This document shows, piece by piece, positions 7,901 through 18,437 of a stretch of 64,000 bases of DNA. The notes beneath the pieces are model-generated. The model saw only the letters and a list, made by a program, of their open reading frames with translations, was not told where the DNA came from and made no database searches. Origin of the DNA: Streptomyces macrolidinus (GTDB lineage Bacteria; Actinomycetota; Actinomycetes; Streptomycetales; Streptomycetaceae); the NCBI RefSeq assembly GCF_023887685.1, contig NZ_JAMWMR010000012.1:1-64000 (forward strand), given 5' to 3'. Both the position numbers and the translations under genes were made by a program. Every line of letters starts with the position of its first letter. The stretch's first letter is position 1.

Positions 7901-8089
7901 TCTGGATCCGGGAGATCCAAGGCAAAGACTTGGTCGTATTTCCTTCCTGGGGGGCGGGCCGGTGAGGCAGGTGGGGCAGGTCTGCCGGGGCATCGGCCTT
8001 GTGCCGCCCGTGCACGAACGGTTTGCTTGCTCCCGCACGCACCACCCACCATCGGCACGCACCACACCCCTCGGTACGGGAGCAACGAC

Positions 8090-8881
8090 ATGGCACAGGG
8101 CACCCCCGACGTTCGCGTCGACACCGGCAAGCCGCATCCGGCGCGCGTCTACGACTGTCTGCTGGGCGGCAAGGACCACTACGCGGTCGACGAGGAGATG
8201 GCGGCCCGGTTACCGGAGAACGCCTTCCGGGACGCGCGGCTGAACCGTGCCTTCATGCACCGCGCGATGCGCTGGCTGGCCGGACGCGGCATCGACCAGT
8301 TCCTGGACGTCGGCACCGGTATCCCCACCGAGCCGAACCTCCACCAGATCGTGCAGGGCGTGAACCCTCGGTGCCGGGTCGCCTACACCGACAACGACCC
8401 CATCGTGCTGCGCCACGCGGAAGCACTGCTGGTCAGTACGCCGGAAGGGGCCACGGACTACATCCAGGCGGATGTCCGCCGCCCCGCGGAGGTCCTCGCG
8501 CACGCACGCGCGTTCCTCGACTTCGGCAGGCCGCTCGCCCTGTCCCTCATCGCGCTGCTGCACTTCATCCCCGACGACGAGGACGCCGACGGGATCGTCC
8601 GCACCCTGGTCGACGCCCTGCCGTCCGGCAGCCATCTCGTCCTGACCCACGGCACCGGCGACTTCCACCCGGAACTTGCGGGCCGGGCGACCGGGGACTA
8701 CGGCAAGGGCGGGATCAGGCTGGCGCTGCGCAGCCATGCGGAGGTCCTGCGCTTCTTCGCCGGGCTCGACCTCGTGGACCCCGGTCTGGTGACCGCCCCC
8801 GCCTGGCACCAGGACACGGACACGCCCGCCCCGCAGGCGGAGGAGTCCTCCATCTACGTGGGCGTGGCCCGCGTGCCCTGA
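8090..8881 (+). CDS. SAM-dependent methyltransferase, DUF574 type
   Basis: This 263-aa protein matches the actinobacterial DUF574 (Methyltransf_19) family. The start PDVRVDTGKPHPARVYDCLLGGKDHYAVD is its hallmark, followed by the SAM-binding motif FLDVGTGIPTEPNLH and AYTDNDPIVLRHA. The substrate is unknown for nearly all members, which are numerous in Streptomyces. I chose ATG 8090, with GGGAG nine bases upstream, rather than earlier starts that lie in the MFS operator region. It is divergent from the MFS operon, so the tandem operators might also affect it. It is convergent with the RNase HI gene. Confidence 0.9.
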   Translation: MAQGTPDVRVDTGKPHPARVYDCLLGGKDHYAVDEEMAARLPENAFRDARLNRAFMHRAMRWLAGRGIDQFLDVGTGIPTEPNLHQIVQGVNPRCRVAYTDNDPIVLRHAEALLVSTPEGATDYIQADVRRPAEVLAHARAFLDFGRPLALSLIALLHFIPDDEDADGIVRTLVDALPSGSHLVLTHGTGDFHPELAGRATGDYGKGGIRLALRSHAEVLRFFAGLDLVDPGLVTAPAWHQDTDTPAPQAEESSIYVGVARVP

Positions 8882-8906
8882 CCCGAGGCGCCCCGCCCGC
8901 CGGGAG

Positions 8907-9581
8907 TCAGTCGGCGGCCGTGCGGCACTCCGGGTGGCCCCAGCCCTGGGTGTTCTTGGCGATCGACTCGCCCGCCGCGTACGACCGTCCGCAGACGCAG
9001 CGGCCCGGGAACTTCGCCTTGATCGTGCGGCTGCCGGAGGCGCGCTTGGCGGGGGCCGTGCCACGGCGGGCAGCCGGAACCGCCGGTCGCGACGAGGGCA
9101 GCGGCTCCGGAGACCCGTACGCGCTGCCCGCCGCTTCCTGGACCGTGGCCGCCTGGCTGGCGGCGCGGTCCGCGAAGTCGTTGAGGCGGTCGCCGTCGGC
9201 CTGGTGGGCCGGGACGTAGCGGAACTCGACCTGGCGGCCGTCGAGCAGACCGTCGATCCGCGCGACCAGTTCCTGGTTGGCGACGGGCTTGCCGGAGGCG
9301 GTCTTCCAGCCCTTGCGCTTCCAGCCGGGCAGCCAGGTCGTGACGGCCTTCATCGCGTACTGGGAGTCCATCCGGATCTCCAGCGGGACATCCGGGTCGA
9401 CCGCCGTCAACAGGCGTTCCAGGGCGGTGAGTTCGGCCACGTTGTTGGTCGTCCGGCCCAGCGGACCGGCCTCCCAGCGGCTGGGGGTCTCCGCGTCGTC
9501 GGCGACGACCCAGGCCCATCCGGCGGGTCCCGGGTTTCCCTTCGACGCCCCGTCGCAGGCGGCCACAACACGTTCAGGCAT
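8907..9581 (-). CDS. rnhA: ribonuclease HI with C-terminal cysteine motif
   Basis: The enzyme cleaves RNA in RNA-DNA hybrids with two metal ions. The catalytic set is visible as Asp10 (ACDGASKGNPG), Glu50 (NNVAELTAL), Asp72 (IRMDSQYA), His126 (VPAHQ) and Asp138 (FADRAA). The RNase H domain ends near residue 145. An Ala/Pro-rich linker then leads to about 40 residues with three cysteines and a histidine, CVCG...GWGHPEC, which looks like a small zinc-binding unit. Standard RNase HI proteins of about 155 residues lack it. The gene is convergent with the methyltransferase gene and probably a single transcript. Confidence 0.92.
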   Translation of the reverse strand: MPERVVAACDGASKGNPGPAGWAWVVADDAETPSRWEAGPLGRTTNNVAELTALERLLTAVDPDVPLEIRMDSQYAMKAVTTWLPGWKRKGWKTASGKPVANQELVARIDGLLDGRQVEFRYVPAHQADGDRLNDFADRAASQAATVQEAAGSAYGSPEPLPSSRPAVPAARRGTAPAKRASGSRTIKAKFPGRCVCGRSYAAGESIAKNTQGWGHPECRTAAD

Positions 9582-9633
9582 GCCACGATCATGCCACGCT
9601 CCCGGCCACCGCCCGAATTCCCCATCGGCCCGC

Positions 9634-10431
9634 TCAGGGCACGTCGACGGCCTTCGGTGTCTCGCCCCGAGCGGTCGTGATGTCGATGACCGAGAAGGCG
9701 GCGCCCTGCGGATCGCTCAGCGCGGCGAACCGGCCGAACGGGCTGGTCATCGGCCCGTACCTCAGGACGCCGCCGTGCGTGACCGCCTGCTCGACGGCCG
9801 CGTCGCAGTCGGCGACGCTGAAGTACACGTTGATGTACGAGGGCACCTCGGGCGGGAAGTCGCCCGTCATCCGCATCCGCCCGAGCACCGGGTTCCCGTC
9901 GAGTTCGTAGAGGCGGAAGTCGATCGACTGGTCCAGGATCTGCTTGACGCGGTACGGGAAGACGGCCGGGAAGAACGCGTCCGCCTTCTCGGGCTCGCGG
10001 GTGAACACCTCGGCCCAGCAGTACGCTCCGGGCACGGCCCGCGCCTCGAAGCCCTCGTGGGCGTGCGCCTGCCACACACCGAAGACGGTTCCGCCGGGGT
10101 CGCGGGCCAGTGCCAGCGTGCCGAAGTCGCCGACCTGCATCGGCTCCATGAGCACGTCGCCGCCGTGCTCCTCGATCGTCCGCGCCGCGGCGACGGCGTC
10201 GGCGGTGGCGAAGTACAGGCACCAGGCGGACTGGCCCTCCTGGCCGGGCATGGGCGGGACGACGGCGGCGACCGCCTTGCCGTCGGCGTACGCCTGCGTG
10301 TAGTTGCCGTACTGGGACGAGGCCTCGCCGAACGTCCAGCCGAGGACATGCCCGTAGAACTTCTTGGCCCCCTCGACATCGGTGAACATCGCGTCGACCC
10401 AGCAGGGCATTCCCTCGGGTGGTACCGCCAT
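9634..10431 (-). CDS. VOC family protein, two glyoxalase-like domains
   Basis: This 265-aa protein consists of two vicinal-oxygen-chelate domains. Domain 1 covers about residues 9-125 ([24 protein letters not shown] ... [15 protein letters not shown]) and domain 2 about residues 135-255 ([22 protein letters not shown] ... [14 protein letters not shown]). The duplicated layout resembles hydroxylase- or glyoxalase-like VOC proteins of Streptomyces with unknown substrates. I chose ATG 10431; the longer open frame upstream is out of pattern with the family. It is divergent from the alcohol dehydrogenase gene at 10592. Confidence 0.85.
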   Translation of the reverse strand: MAVPPEGMPCWVDAMFTDVEGAKKFYGHVLGWTFGEASSQYGNYTQAYADGKAVAAVVPPMPGQEGQSAWCLYFATADAVAAARTIEEHGGDVLMEPMQVGDFGTLALARDPGGTVFGVWQAHAHEGFEARAVPGAYCWAEVFTREPEKADAFFPAVFPYRVKQILDQSIDFRLYELDGNPVLGRMRMTGDFPPEVPSYINVYFSVADCDAAVEQAVTHGGVLRYGPMTSPFGRFAALSDPQGAAFSVIDITTARGETPKAVDVP

Positions 10432-10591
10432 GGCCTTCGACCCTCTCCGTCTCGCCGGTCTCGCCGGTCGGGGCTCTTCGCTCCTCACGCTAGCCACGGC
10501 CGCGCCGCGTCGCGCGCCGAGCGGCGGTCCTGTCCGACACTGGAACGAGTCACCGGAACAGGTCTCGGTCCCGGACGGAACGGAGCGGGCG

Positions 10592-11638
10592 ATGCGCGCA
10601 TGGGTGCTGGACCGGCCGGGTCCCGTCGAGCGGGAGCCACTGCGGTTCGTGGAGCGGCCGGACCCGGTGCCGGGCCCCGACGAACTGCTGGTACGGGTGC
10701 GGGCGTGCGGTGTGTGCCGTACGGATCTGCATGTCACCGAGGGCGACCTGCCGGTGCGGCGGCCCGGGGTGACGCCCGGACACGAGATCGTGGGCGTGGT
10801 GGCCGGGGTGGGAGCGGCCGTGCGCGACTGGGCGGTCGGCGAGCGCGTGGGCGGCGCGTGGCTGCGCCGTACGGACGGCACGTGCCGGTACTGCCTCCGC
10901 GGGGCGGAGAACCTGTGCCCGCGCTCCGAGTACACCGGCTGGGACGCGGACGGCGGGTACGCGCAGTACACGACCGTCCCGGCCGCCTTCGCCTACCCGC
11001 TGCCCGCGGGCGTGGCCGACGTGGCGCTCGCGCCCCTGCTGTGCGCGGGCATCATCGGTTACCGCGCGCTGCTGCGGACGTCGCTGCCACCGGGCGGGCG
11101 CCTCGGGCTGTACGGGTTCGGCGGCAGCGCCCATCTGTGCGCGCAGGTCGCGCTGGCCCAGGGCGCGACCGTGCATGTCCTCACGCGTGACGAGGCTGCA
11201 CAGCGGCTCGCGCTGGCTCTCGGGTGCGCGTCGGCGGGCGGCGCCTATGACGCGCCGCCGGAGCCGCTGGACGGGGCGATCCTGTTCGCGCCGGTCGGTG
11301 ACCTCGTACCGGTGGCACTGCGGGCGCTGGACCGGGGCGGTGTCCTGGCGGTCGCGGGCATCCATCTCAGCGACGTCCCGGTGCTGCGCTACGAGAGCGA
11401 GCTGTTCTACGAGAAGGAACTGCGCAGCGTCACCTCGAACACACGCGAGAACGGCCAGGAGTTCCTGGACCTCGCGGCGCGCTACGGCGTACGGGCGACG
11501 ACGCACCCCTATCCGCTGTCCCAGGCGCAGCGCGCCCTGGCCGATCTGAAGGCGGGGCGCTTCGACGGCGCGGCCGTGCTGGTCGACGACGGCATCGACC
11601 TCACTCCGCCAACGGCGTCAACCCACCCTTCGACGTAG
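10592..11638 (+). CDS. zinc-dependent alcohol dehydrogenase (AdhP/AdhA-like)
   Basis: This medium-chain dehydrogenase (348 aa) oxidises alcohols or reduces aldehydes with NAD(P). Catalytic-zinc ligands are the Cys in [11 protein letters not shown] and the His-Glu of TPGHEIVG. The cofactor fold is seen at [18 protein letters not shown]. In the structural-zinc loop, [15 protein letters not shown], the first of the usual four cysteines is replaced by Asp, leaving three. ATG 10592 follows GGAG. The 3' end overlaps the convergent grpE gene by 38 bases. Confidence 0.88.
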   Translation: MRAWVLDRPGPVEREPLRFVERPDPVPGPDELLVRVRACGVCRTDLHVTEGDLPVRRPGVTPGHEIVGVVAGVGAAVRDWAVGERVGGAWLRRTDGTCRYCLRGAENLCPRSEYTGWDADGGYAQYTTVPAAFAYPLPAGVADVALAPLLCAGIIGYRALLRTSLPPGGRLGLYGFGGSAHLCAQVALAQGATVHVLTRDEAAQRLALALGCASAGGAYDAPPEPLDGAILFAPVGDLVPVALRALDRGGVLAVAGIHLSDVPVLRYESELFYEKELRSVTSNTRENGQEFLDLAARYGVRATTHPYPLSQAQRALADLKAGRFDGAAVLVDDGIDLTPPTASTHPST

Positions 11639-12152
11639 ACCCGCCCAACGGTGTGGGCCCGTCCGTCGACGTGGGGCCGTCCGTGGCCGACACGTCGGCG
11701 GGGGGCGGTGGCGGGCCGGTGACCGTGACGCGCGCGGGCCGCAACAGCCGCTCCCCCACCTGGTATCCGTGGCTGAGGATCTCGGTGCAGAGCGCACGGT
11801 CGGCGTGCGGGGCGACGACATGGGTGACGGCCTCGTGCCGGTGCGGGTCGAAGGGCTCGCCCTCCTCGCCGAAGGTCCGCAGTCCCACGGAGCCCAGTTG
11901 GGTCTCCAGGACGTCCGCGAGGGCCTTCAGGCCAGGGGACATGTCGCCCTGGCGACGCGCCGCCTCGACCGCGTCCAGCACGGGCAGCAGCGCGCGCAGG
12001 ACGTTCTCCGCGGCGATCTCGCGCACCGCCATGCGGTCGCGCCGTACCTGCTTGCGGTAGTTGTCGTACTCGGCCTTCACCCGCTGCAGGTCGGCGGTGC
12101 GCTCGTCGAGCAGACGGCGCAACTCCGCGCTCTGCGGCCGGCTCCGGTCCAT
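11601..12152 (-). CDS. grpE: nucleotide exchange factor GrpE (paralogue)
   Basis: GrpE releases ADP from DnaK. The 183-aa protein has the long N-terminal helix ([27 protein letters not shown]) and the C-terminal beta-domain signature [15 protein letters not shown] ending in [16 protein letters not shown]. The last 37 residues are a Pro/Thr/Gly-rich tail with TDGPT repeats not usual for GrpE. The ATG lies 2 bases after the dnaK stop (TGA CC ATG), so the pair is translationally coupled. The absence of dnaJ and hspR suggests a second chaperone set beside the main dnaK-grpE-dnaJ-hspR operon. The 3' end overlaps the alcohol dehydrogenase gene. Confidence 0.92.
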   Translation of the reverse strand: MDRSRPQSAELRRLLDERTADLQRVKAEYDNYRKQVRRDRMAVREIAAENVLRALLPVLDAVEAARRQGDMSPGLKALADVLETQLGSVGLRTFGEEGEPFDPHRHEAVTHVVAPHADRALCTEILSHGYQVGERLLRPARVTVTGPPPPPADVSATDGPTSTDGPTPLGGSTSKGGLTPLAE

Positions 12153-12154
12153 GG

Positions 12155-14023
<1,869 letters not shown>

Positions 14024-14126
14024 GGGGGCTTCTCCCTCCTCGTCGTCCGCGATGCCGGACACGGCCCGGCGGGACGCCCTCGTGGGCTGTGGGGTGGAGG
14101 CTTGGTGGCTGACTGCCTTACTAGCC

Positions 14127-14156
14127 TGAATAAAACTTGAGTGGGGGGTTGTCAAG
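14127..14156 (-). promoter_or_regulatory. dnaK promoter overlapping a HAIR-like HspR site
   Basis: CTTGAGT, 7 bases, then TGTCAAG (14136-14156) matches the HspR consensus CTTGAGT-N7-ACTCAAG in 12 of 14 arm positions. On the minus strand TTGACA (-35, 14150-14155) and TATTCA (-10, 14127-14132) are 17 bases apart. The operator covers the -35 box and spacer, so bound HspR would block RNA polymerase. The start codon is about 100 bases downstream. Confidence 0.85.
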
Positions 14157-14206
14157 TCTGGGTGGGCGGTCGGGGGACCGCCGGGCGGGGGACCGCTGAC
14201 GTACGG

Positions 14207-14243
14207 CGACGGCCCGGACCGGTCGGGCCGGTCCGGGCCGTCG
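14207..14243 (-). terminator. terminator of the bxl operon
   Basis: A perfect 14-bp stem, CGACGGCCCGGACC and its complement, with a 9-base loop, lies about 40 bases beyond the bxlA stop codon. It also insulates the operon from the dnaK promoter region. Confidence 0.8.
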
Positions 14244-14281
14244 TTGGCTCACTCGGGTCTCGCCCGAGTATCGCTCGGGTC

Positions 14282-16663
14282 TCACTCGGCCGAGTGGGGC
14301 TCCTGGGTGAAGACGGCGTGGAGCCGCCGGGTGTGGTCCACCTGCCGCTCGGGACCGGTCAGGGTGAGCGTCGCGGTCAGCCGGGGTTCCGCGCTGGAGG
14401 CGGCCACGCGCAGTTCCAGCGCACCCGGTTCGACCACGCGCCGCCCGTCGCGGCCGGTGAAGGAGGCGAGGTCGGCGGGCACCGTCACCCGCACCCGCCG
14501 CGCCTCGCCGGGGGCCAGCGGCACCCGCGTGTAGCCGATGAGGCGCTGCACCGGCTGCACGACCGAGGCGACCGGGTCGTGCAGATAGAGCTGCACGACC
14601 TCGCTGCCCTGCCGCTCCCCCGTGTTGCGCACGGTGAACGCCAGACGGAACGCGCCGTCCGTACCCGTCTCCTCCTCCTCGACGACGAGGTCGCTCCAGA
14701 CGAAGGAGGTGTACGACAGCCCGTGCCCGAAGCCGAAGGCCGGGGTCGGGTCGACGGTGGACACATCACTGGCCTGGGCGAGCCGGGCACCGAGATACGT
14801 GGCGGGCTGGGCGTCCGGGCCGCGCGGCACGCTGACGGGAAGCCGTCCGGAGGGGTTGGTCCGGCCGCTGAGCACCCCAGCGAGCGCCGGGGTGCCCTCG
14901 ACGCCCGGGAAGAAGGACTGCACGATCGCGGCGGCCTCGTCCACGGCGCGCCCGAGCGCGTACGGCCGTCCGGCGAGCAGCACGGTCACCACCGGGGTGC
15001 CCGTGTCCAGGAGGGCGTCGAGCAGGTGCTGCTGGGCTCCGGGCAGGGCCATTGAGCCGGCGTCGCAGCCCTCGCCGCTGGTGCCGCGTCCGAACAGTCC
15101 CGCGCGGTCGCCCAGGACCGCGAGGACGACATCGGCGTCACCGGCCGCGCGGACGGCCTCCTCGATGCCGGAGGTGTCGCCGTCGTCGACGCCGGTACCG
15201 CGCGCCACGGTGATCTCGGCGTCGGGGAACTCGCGTGCCACGGCGTCGCGCAGGGTGGGCAGGTCGATGCCGAGCGGGACCCGTGGGTGGTGGACCCCGA
15301 CGTGCAGGGGGAAGGAGTAGCAGCCGAGGACGGCCGTCGGTGCCTCGGCGTTGGGGCCGACCAGCGCGATACGGCGCGGTCGCGCGAGCGGCAGTGTGCC
15401 GTCGTTGGAGAGCAGGACCACCGCCTGCTCGGCGACTTCGCGGGCCAGGTCCCGGTTCTGCGGGGTGTCGAGGTCCACGGTGCCGCGCAGTGCGTCCGGG
15501 TCGTCCAGGTCGGCGTCGGCGAGCGCGGGCGGGACGGGGCTCCAGTCGGCGTCCAGCAGACCGAGGCGGGCCTTGTCGGCGAGCACTCGGCGCAGGGCGC
15601 GGTCGATGAGGGCTTCCGGTACCCGGCCGGTGGTGACGGCCTCGACGAGCGGGGCGCCGAACGTCTTGACGCCCGGCAGTTCGACGTCGACTCCGGCGCT
15701 GAGCGCGGCCTTCGCGGCGTCGGCCCAGTCGCCCGCGACGCCGTGCAGGGTGTGCAGGAACGCGATGCCGAAGTAGTCGGCCACGACGGTGCCGTCGAAG
15801 CCCCAGGTGTCGCGCAGCAGACCGGTCAGCAGCTCCTCGTCGGCCGCCGCCGGGATGCCGTCGACGTCGTTGTAGGCGCTCATGACGGAGCGGGCGCCGC
15901 CCTCGCGCACGGCCATCTCGAAGGGCGGGAGCAGGATGTCGGCGCGCTCGCGGGGGCCCGCGCTCACGGGGGCGAGGTTGCGTCCGGCGCGCGAGGCCGC
16001 GTAGCCGACGAAGTGCTTGAGCGTGGCGCCGACCCCCGCTGACTGAAGTCCCTGGACGTAGGCGGTGGCGATGCTGCCGACGAGGTAGGGGTCCTCGCCG
16101 ATGGTCTCCTCGACCCGGCCCCAGCGGGCGTCGCGGACCACGTCGAGCACCGGGGCGAGGCCCTGGTGCACGCCGACCGAGCGCATGTCGTGGCCGATGG
16201 CGGCGGCCATGCGGCGGATCAGGCCGGGATCGAAGGTGGCGCCCCAGGACAGCGGCACGGGGTAGGCGGTGGCCTTCCAGGCCGCGAAGCCCGCCAGGCA
16301 CTCCTCGTGGGCGACGGCCGGGACGCCGAAGCGGTTCGCGGAGGCGATGCGTGCCTGGGTGCGCAGGAGGGAGAGCGCGCCGAGCGCGGGGTCGACGGGG
16401 GCGGTGCCGAAGGGGCGGGTCAACTGGCCGAGGCCGGTGGGCAGAAGGGCGTCGAGGTCGACGGCCTCCTCCATGTCGTGCTGGTGGGGGGCCACTTCGC
16501 CCCCGTCGTCGGACGCGCCGACCCAGACACCGTAGAGCTGGCCGATCTTCTCCTCGAGGGTCATGGCCTCGATCAGGGCGGACACCCGGGTGTCCGTGTC
16601 CTGACGGGGGTCGTTCCAGACGGGGGTTTCGGGGGTGATCTCAACTGCCACGTTGGCGGTCAC
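14282..16663 (-). CDS. bxlA: GH3 beta-xylosidase/beta-glucosidase, BxlA-like
   Basis: This 793-aa glycoside hydrolase family 3 enzyme lacks a signal peptide and should act in the cytoplasm on imported oligosaccharides, most likely xylobiose or another beta-linked dimer. The TIM-barrel domain holds the substrate-site motif GRVEETIGEDPYLVG, LKHFVGYAASRAGRN, and the nucleophile Asp296 in VVADYFG. The second domain and a C-terminal fibronectin-III-like domain (starting near AFGFGHGLSYTSF) follow. The start GTG 16663 overlaps the permease stop as GTGA. The order binding lipoprotein, two permeases, GH3, with a divergent LacI gene, matches bxlEFGA-bxlR of other streptomycetes; the name is by this synteny and family, and cellobiose is an alternative substrate. 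Confidence 0.82.
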   Translation of the reverse strand: MTANVAVEITPETPVWNDPRQDTDTRVSALIEAMTLEEKIGQLYGVWVGASDDGGEVAPHQHDMEEAVDLDALLPTGLGQLTRPFGTAPVDPALGALSLLRTQARIASANRFGVPAVAHEECLAGFAAWKATAYPVPLSWGATFDPGLIRRMAAAIGHDMRSVGVHQGLAPVLDVVRDARWGRVEETIGEDPYLVGSIATAYVQGLQSAGVGATLKHFVGYAASRAGRNLAPVSAGPRERADILLPPFEMAVREGGARSVMSAYNDVDGIPAAADEELLTGLLRDTWGFDGTVVADYFGIAFLHTLHGVAGDWADAAKAALSAGVDVELPGVKTFGAPLVEAVTTGRVPEALIDRALRRVLADKARLGLLDADWSPVPPALADADLDDPDALRGTVDLDTPQNRDLAREVAEQAVVLLSNDGTLPLARPRRIALVGPNAEAPTAVLGCYSFPLHVGVHHPRVPLGIDLPTLRDAVAREFPDAEITVARGTGVDDGDTSGIEEAVRAAGDADVVLAVLGDRAGLFGRGTSGEGCDAGSMALPGAQQHLLDALLDTGTPVVTVLLAGRPYALGRAVDEAAAIVQSFFPGVEGTPALAGVLSGRTNPSGRLPVSVPRGPDAQPATYLGARLAQASDVSTVDPTPAFGFGHGLSYTSFVWSDLVVEEEETGTDGAFRLAFTVRNTGERQGSEVVQLYLHDPVASVVQPVQRLIGYTRVPLAPGEARRVRVTVPADLASFTGRDGRRVVEPGALELRVAASSAEPRLTATLTLTGPERQVDHTRRLHAVFTQEPHSAE

Positions 16664-17478
16664 TTTCCTCCGACGCCCATGAGTCCCTGAACCAGGGCGC
16701 GACGGGCGAACAGGTAGACGAGCAGGACGGGCACCATGGACAACACCACGGCTGCCAGCAGTCCGGGGACGTTCATGCCATGTGCGGTTTGGAAGTTGTA
16801 GAGGCCCAGGGTGATCAGCTTGGTGGACTCCGACTGGGTCAGGACCAGGGGGAACAGGAAGCCGTTCCATGCCTGGAGCGCGGAGAACACCACGATCGTG
16901 GACAGTCCGCCCCGCGAGAGCGGGAGCACCAGTTGGAAGAACATCCGCCGGGGCGTGGCACCGTCCATGGCCATGGCCTCGAACAGCTCCGGGGAGATGT
17001 CCCGCATCGCGCCGCTGAGGATCAGCGCCGACATCGGCAGACAGAACGCGGCGGTCGGCAGGACGACCCCGAGGAGGTTGTCGTACAGACCGGCCTTGCT
17101 GATCAGATAGAACATCGGGACGATCACGGCCTGCGCCGGAATGGCGAGTCCCAGCAGGAACAACCGGAAGAGCTGGGTGGTGACCCGCGAGCGGCTGCGG
17201 ACGATCGCGTAGGCCAGCGGCGGAACGAGCAGCAGCACCACACCGACCACGCACGCGGTGACGATCAGCGTGTTGAGGAAGTACTGGCCGAAGCCCGCGT
17301 CGAAGGCTTGCGTGAAGTTGTCGAACGTGATGCTGCGCGGGAAGGACAGCGGACCGTTCCGGGAGTAGTCGGACTGTGACTGCACCGTCGCCACGAGCAT
17401 CACGTACAGCGGCAGGCCGACGAGGAAGAGCCAGACCAACGAGCCCACGCCGGCCAGGTAGTTGGGGCGTCGCCTCAT
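16660..17478 (-). CDS. bxlG: sugar ABC transporter permease, MalG type
   Basis: This 272-aa inner membrane permease has six predicted helices. Its EAA loop, ELFEAMAMDGATPRRMFFQLVLPLS, docks the shared ATPase (MsiK-type), which is not encoded here. It is the second permease of the operon and pairs with the MalF-type protein upstream. ATG 17478 overlaps the stop of that gene as ATGA, and the bxlA GTG overlaps this gene's stop. The symbol follows synteny with bxl operons. Confidence 0.85.
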   Translation of the reverse strand: MRRRPNYLAGVGSLVWLFLVGLPLYVMLVATVQSQSDYSRNGPLSFPRSITFDNFTQAFDAGFGQYFLNTLIVTACVVGVVLLLVPPLAYAIVRSRSRVTTQLFRLFLLGLAIPAQAVIVPMFYLISKAGLYDNLLGVVLPTAAFCLPMSALILSGAMRDISPELFEAMAMDGATPRRMFFQLVLPLSRGGLSTIVVFSALQAWNGFLFPLVLTQSESTKLITLGLYNFQTAHGMNVPGLLAAVVLSMVPVLLVYLFARRALVQGLMGVGGK

Positions 17479-18431
17479 GACAGACCCTCCATGGAGCTGC
17501 GCATCTTGTCGTAGCCGGACACGCGGACGACGATCAGTGAGATGACCGTCGCCGCGACGACCAGGACCAGGGCGATGGCGGCTCCGGCGCCGAAGTCGAA
17601 GCCCTTGAACGCCTTTTGGTACATGTAGTACGCGCTGATCGTCGTGTCCGTCCCCGGCCCGCCCTGGGTCAGGATGAGGACGGTCTCGAACGTCGTGAGC
17701 CCGCCGACGATCATCAGGATCATCGAGGTGATGACCGAGTTGCGCAGTTGCGGCAGGGTGATGTGGAAGAACTGGCGGTAGCGCCCCGCCCCGTCGATCT
17801 CGGCCGCCTGGTACAGCACGTGAGGGATGGCGCGGGCGGCTCCCTGGTAGATCAGCGTGTGGAACGGGGTGAACTGCCAGGTGCTCACGAACGCCAGTAC
17901 GCCGATCGCGGTGGCCTGCTTGCCGAACAGGTTGCCGTCGCCGAACAGCCAGGTGGCCTGGGCCGGGATGCCGAAGTTCGGGTCGAGCAGCGCCCGCCAC
18001 AGCACCGACACGGCGGTGGCGGACAGCAGCAGCGGGATGAAGTAGATCACCGACAGCACCGCGCGGTTGCGCTGCTGCCCCGCGGCCCAGACGCCCAGCA
18101 GGATGCTCAGCGGGGTCTGGATGGCCACGCCCAGCACGGTGACCAGCAAGGTCAGCCAGACGCTCTTGATCATCACCGGGTCGTCGAGGATCCGGGACCA
18201 GTTGTCCATCCCGACGAACTCGGGTGAGCCGAGGCCGTCCCAGCTCATGAAGGACAGCACCGCCACCATGATCAGCGGGACGATGGCGAAGAGCGCGAAG
18301 AACACCGTGGCGGGGAGCGCCCAGCCGAAGCCGGGGCGCCCGACCCGGGCGGCGGAGGAGCTGTCCGACCCCCGCCGGGCCGTCCCACGGGACCCGGCGG
18401 CGGGCTGATTACGCGTCAACTGTGTGGTCAT
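17475..18431 (-). CDS. bxlF: sugar ABC transporter permease, MalF type
   Basis: This 318-aa permease has a Ser/Arg-rich cytoplasmic start, then six hydrophobic helices. The EAA motif is HVLYQAAEIDGAGRYRQFFHITLPQL, near residue 210. It forms the channel for an oligosaccharide together with the MalG-type subunit. It starts 6 bases after the stop codon of the binding-protein gene and overlaps the next permease by 4 bases, so the four genes form one tight operon. The energising ATPase is missing, as is usual for Streptomyces CUT1 sugar systems that share MsiK. Confidence 0.86.
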   Translation of the reverse strand: MTTQLTRNQPAAGSRGTARRGSDSSSAARVGRPGFGWALPATVFFALFAIVPLIMVAVLSFMSWDGLGSPEFVGMDNWSRILDDPVMIKSVWLTLLVTVLGVAIQTPLSILLGVWAAGQQRNRAVLSVIYFIPLLLSATAVSVLWRALLDPNFGIPAQATWLFGDGNLFGKQATAIGVLAFVSTWQFTPFHTLIYQGAARAIPHVLYQAAEIDGAGRYRQFFHITLPQLRNSVITSMILMIVGGLTTFETVLILTQGGPGTDTTISAYYMYQKAFKGFDFGAGAAIALVLVVAATVISLIVVRVSGYDKMRSSMEGLS

Positions 18432-18437
18432 CAGGGA

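Noticed and set aside
5977..7965. 662-codon open frame antisense to the MFS/TetR operon
   Set aside because: Gln/Gly/Asp/Arg-rich composition typical of antisense frames in high-GC DNA; the minus-strand genes have clear domains.
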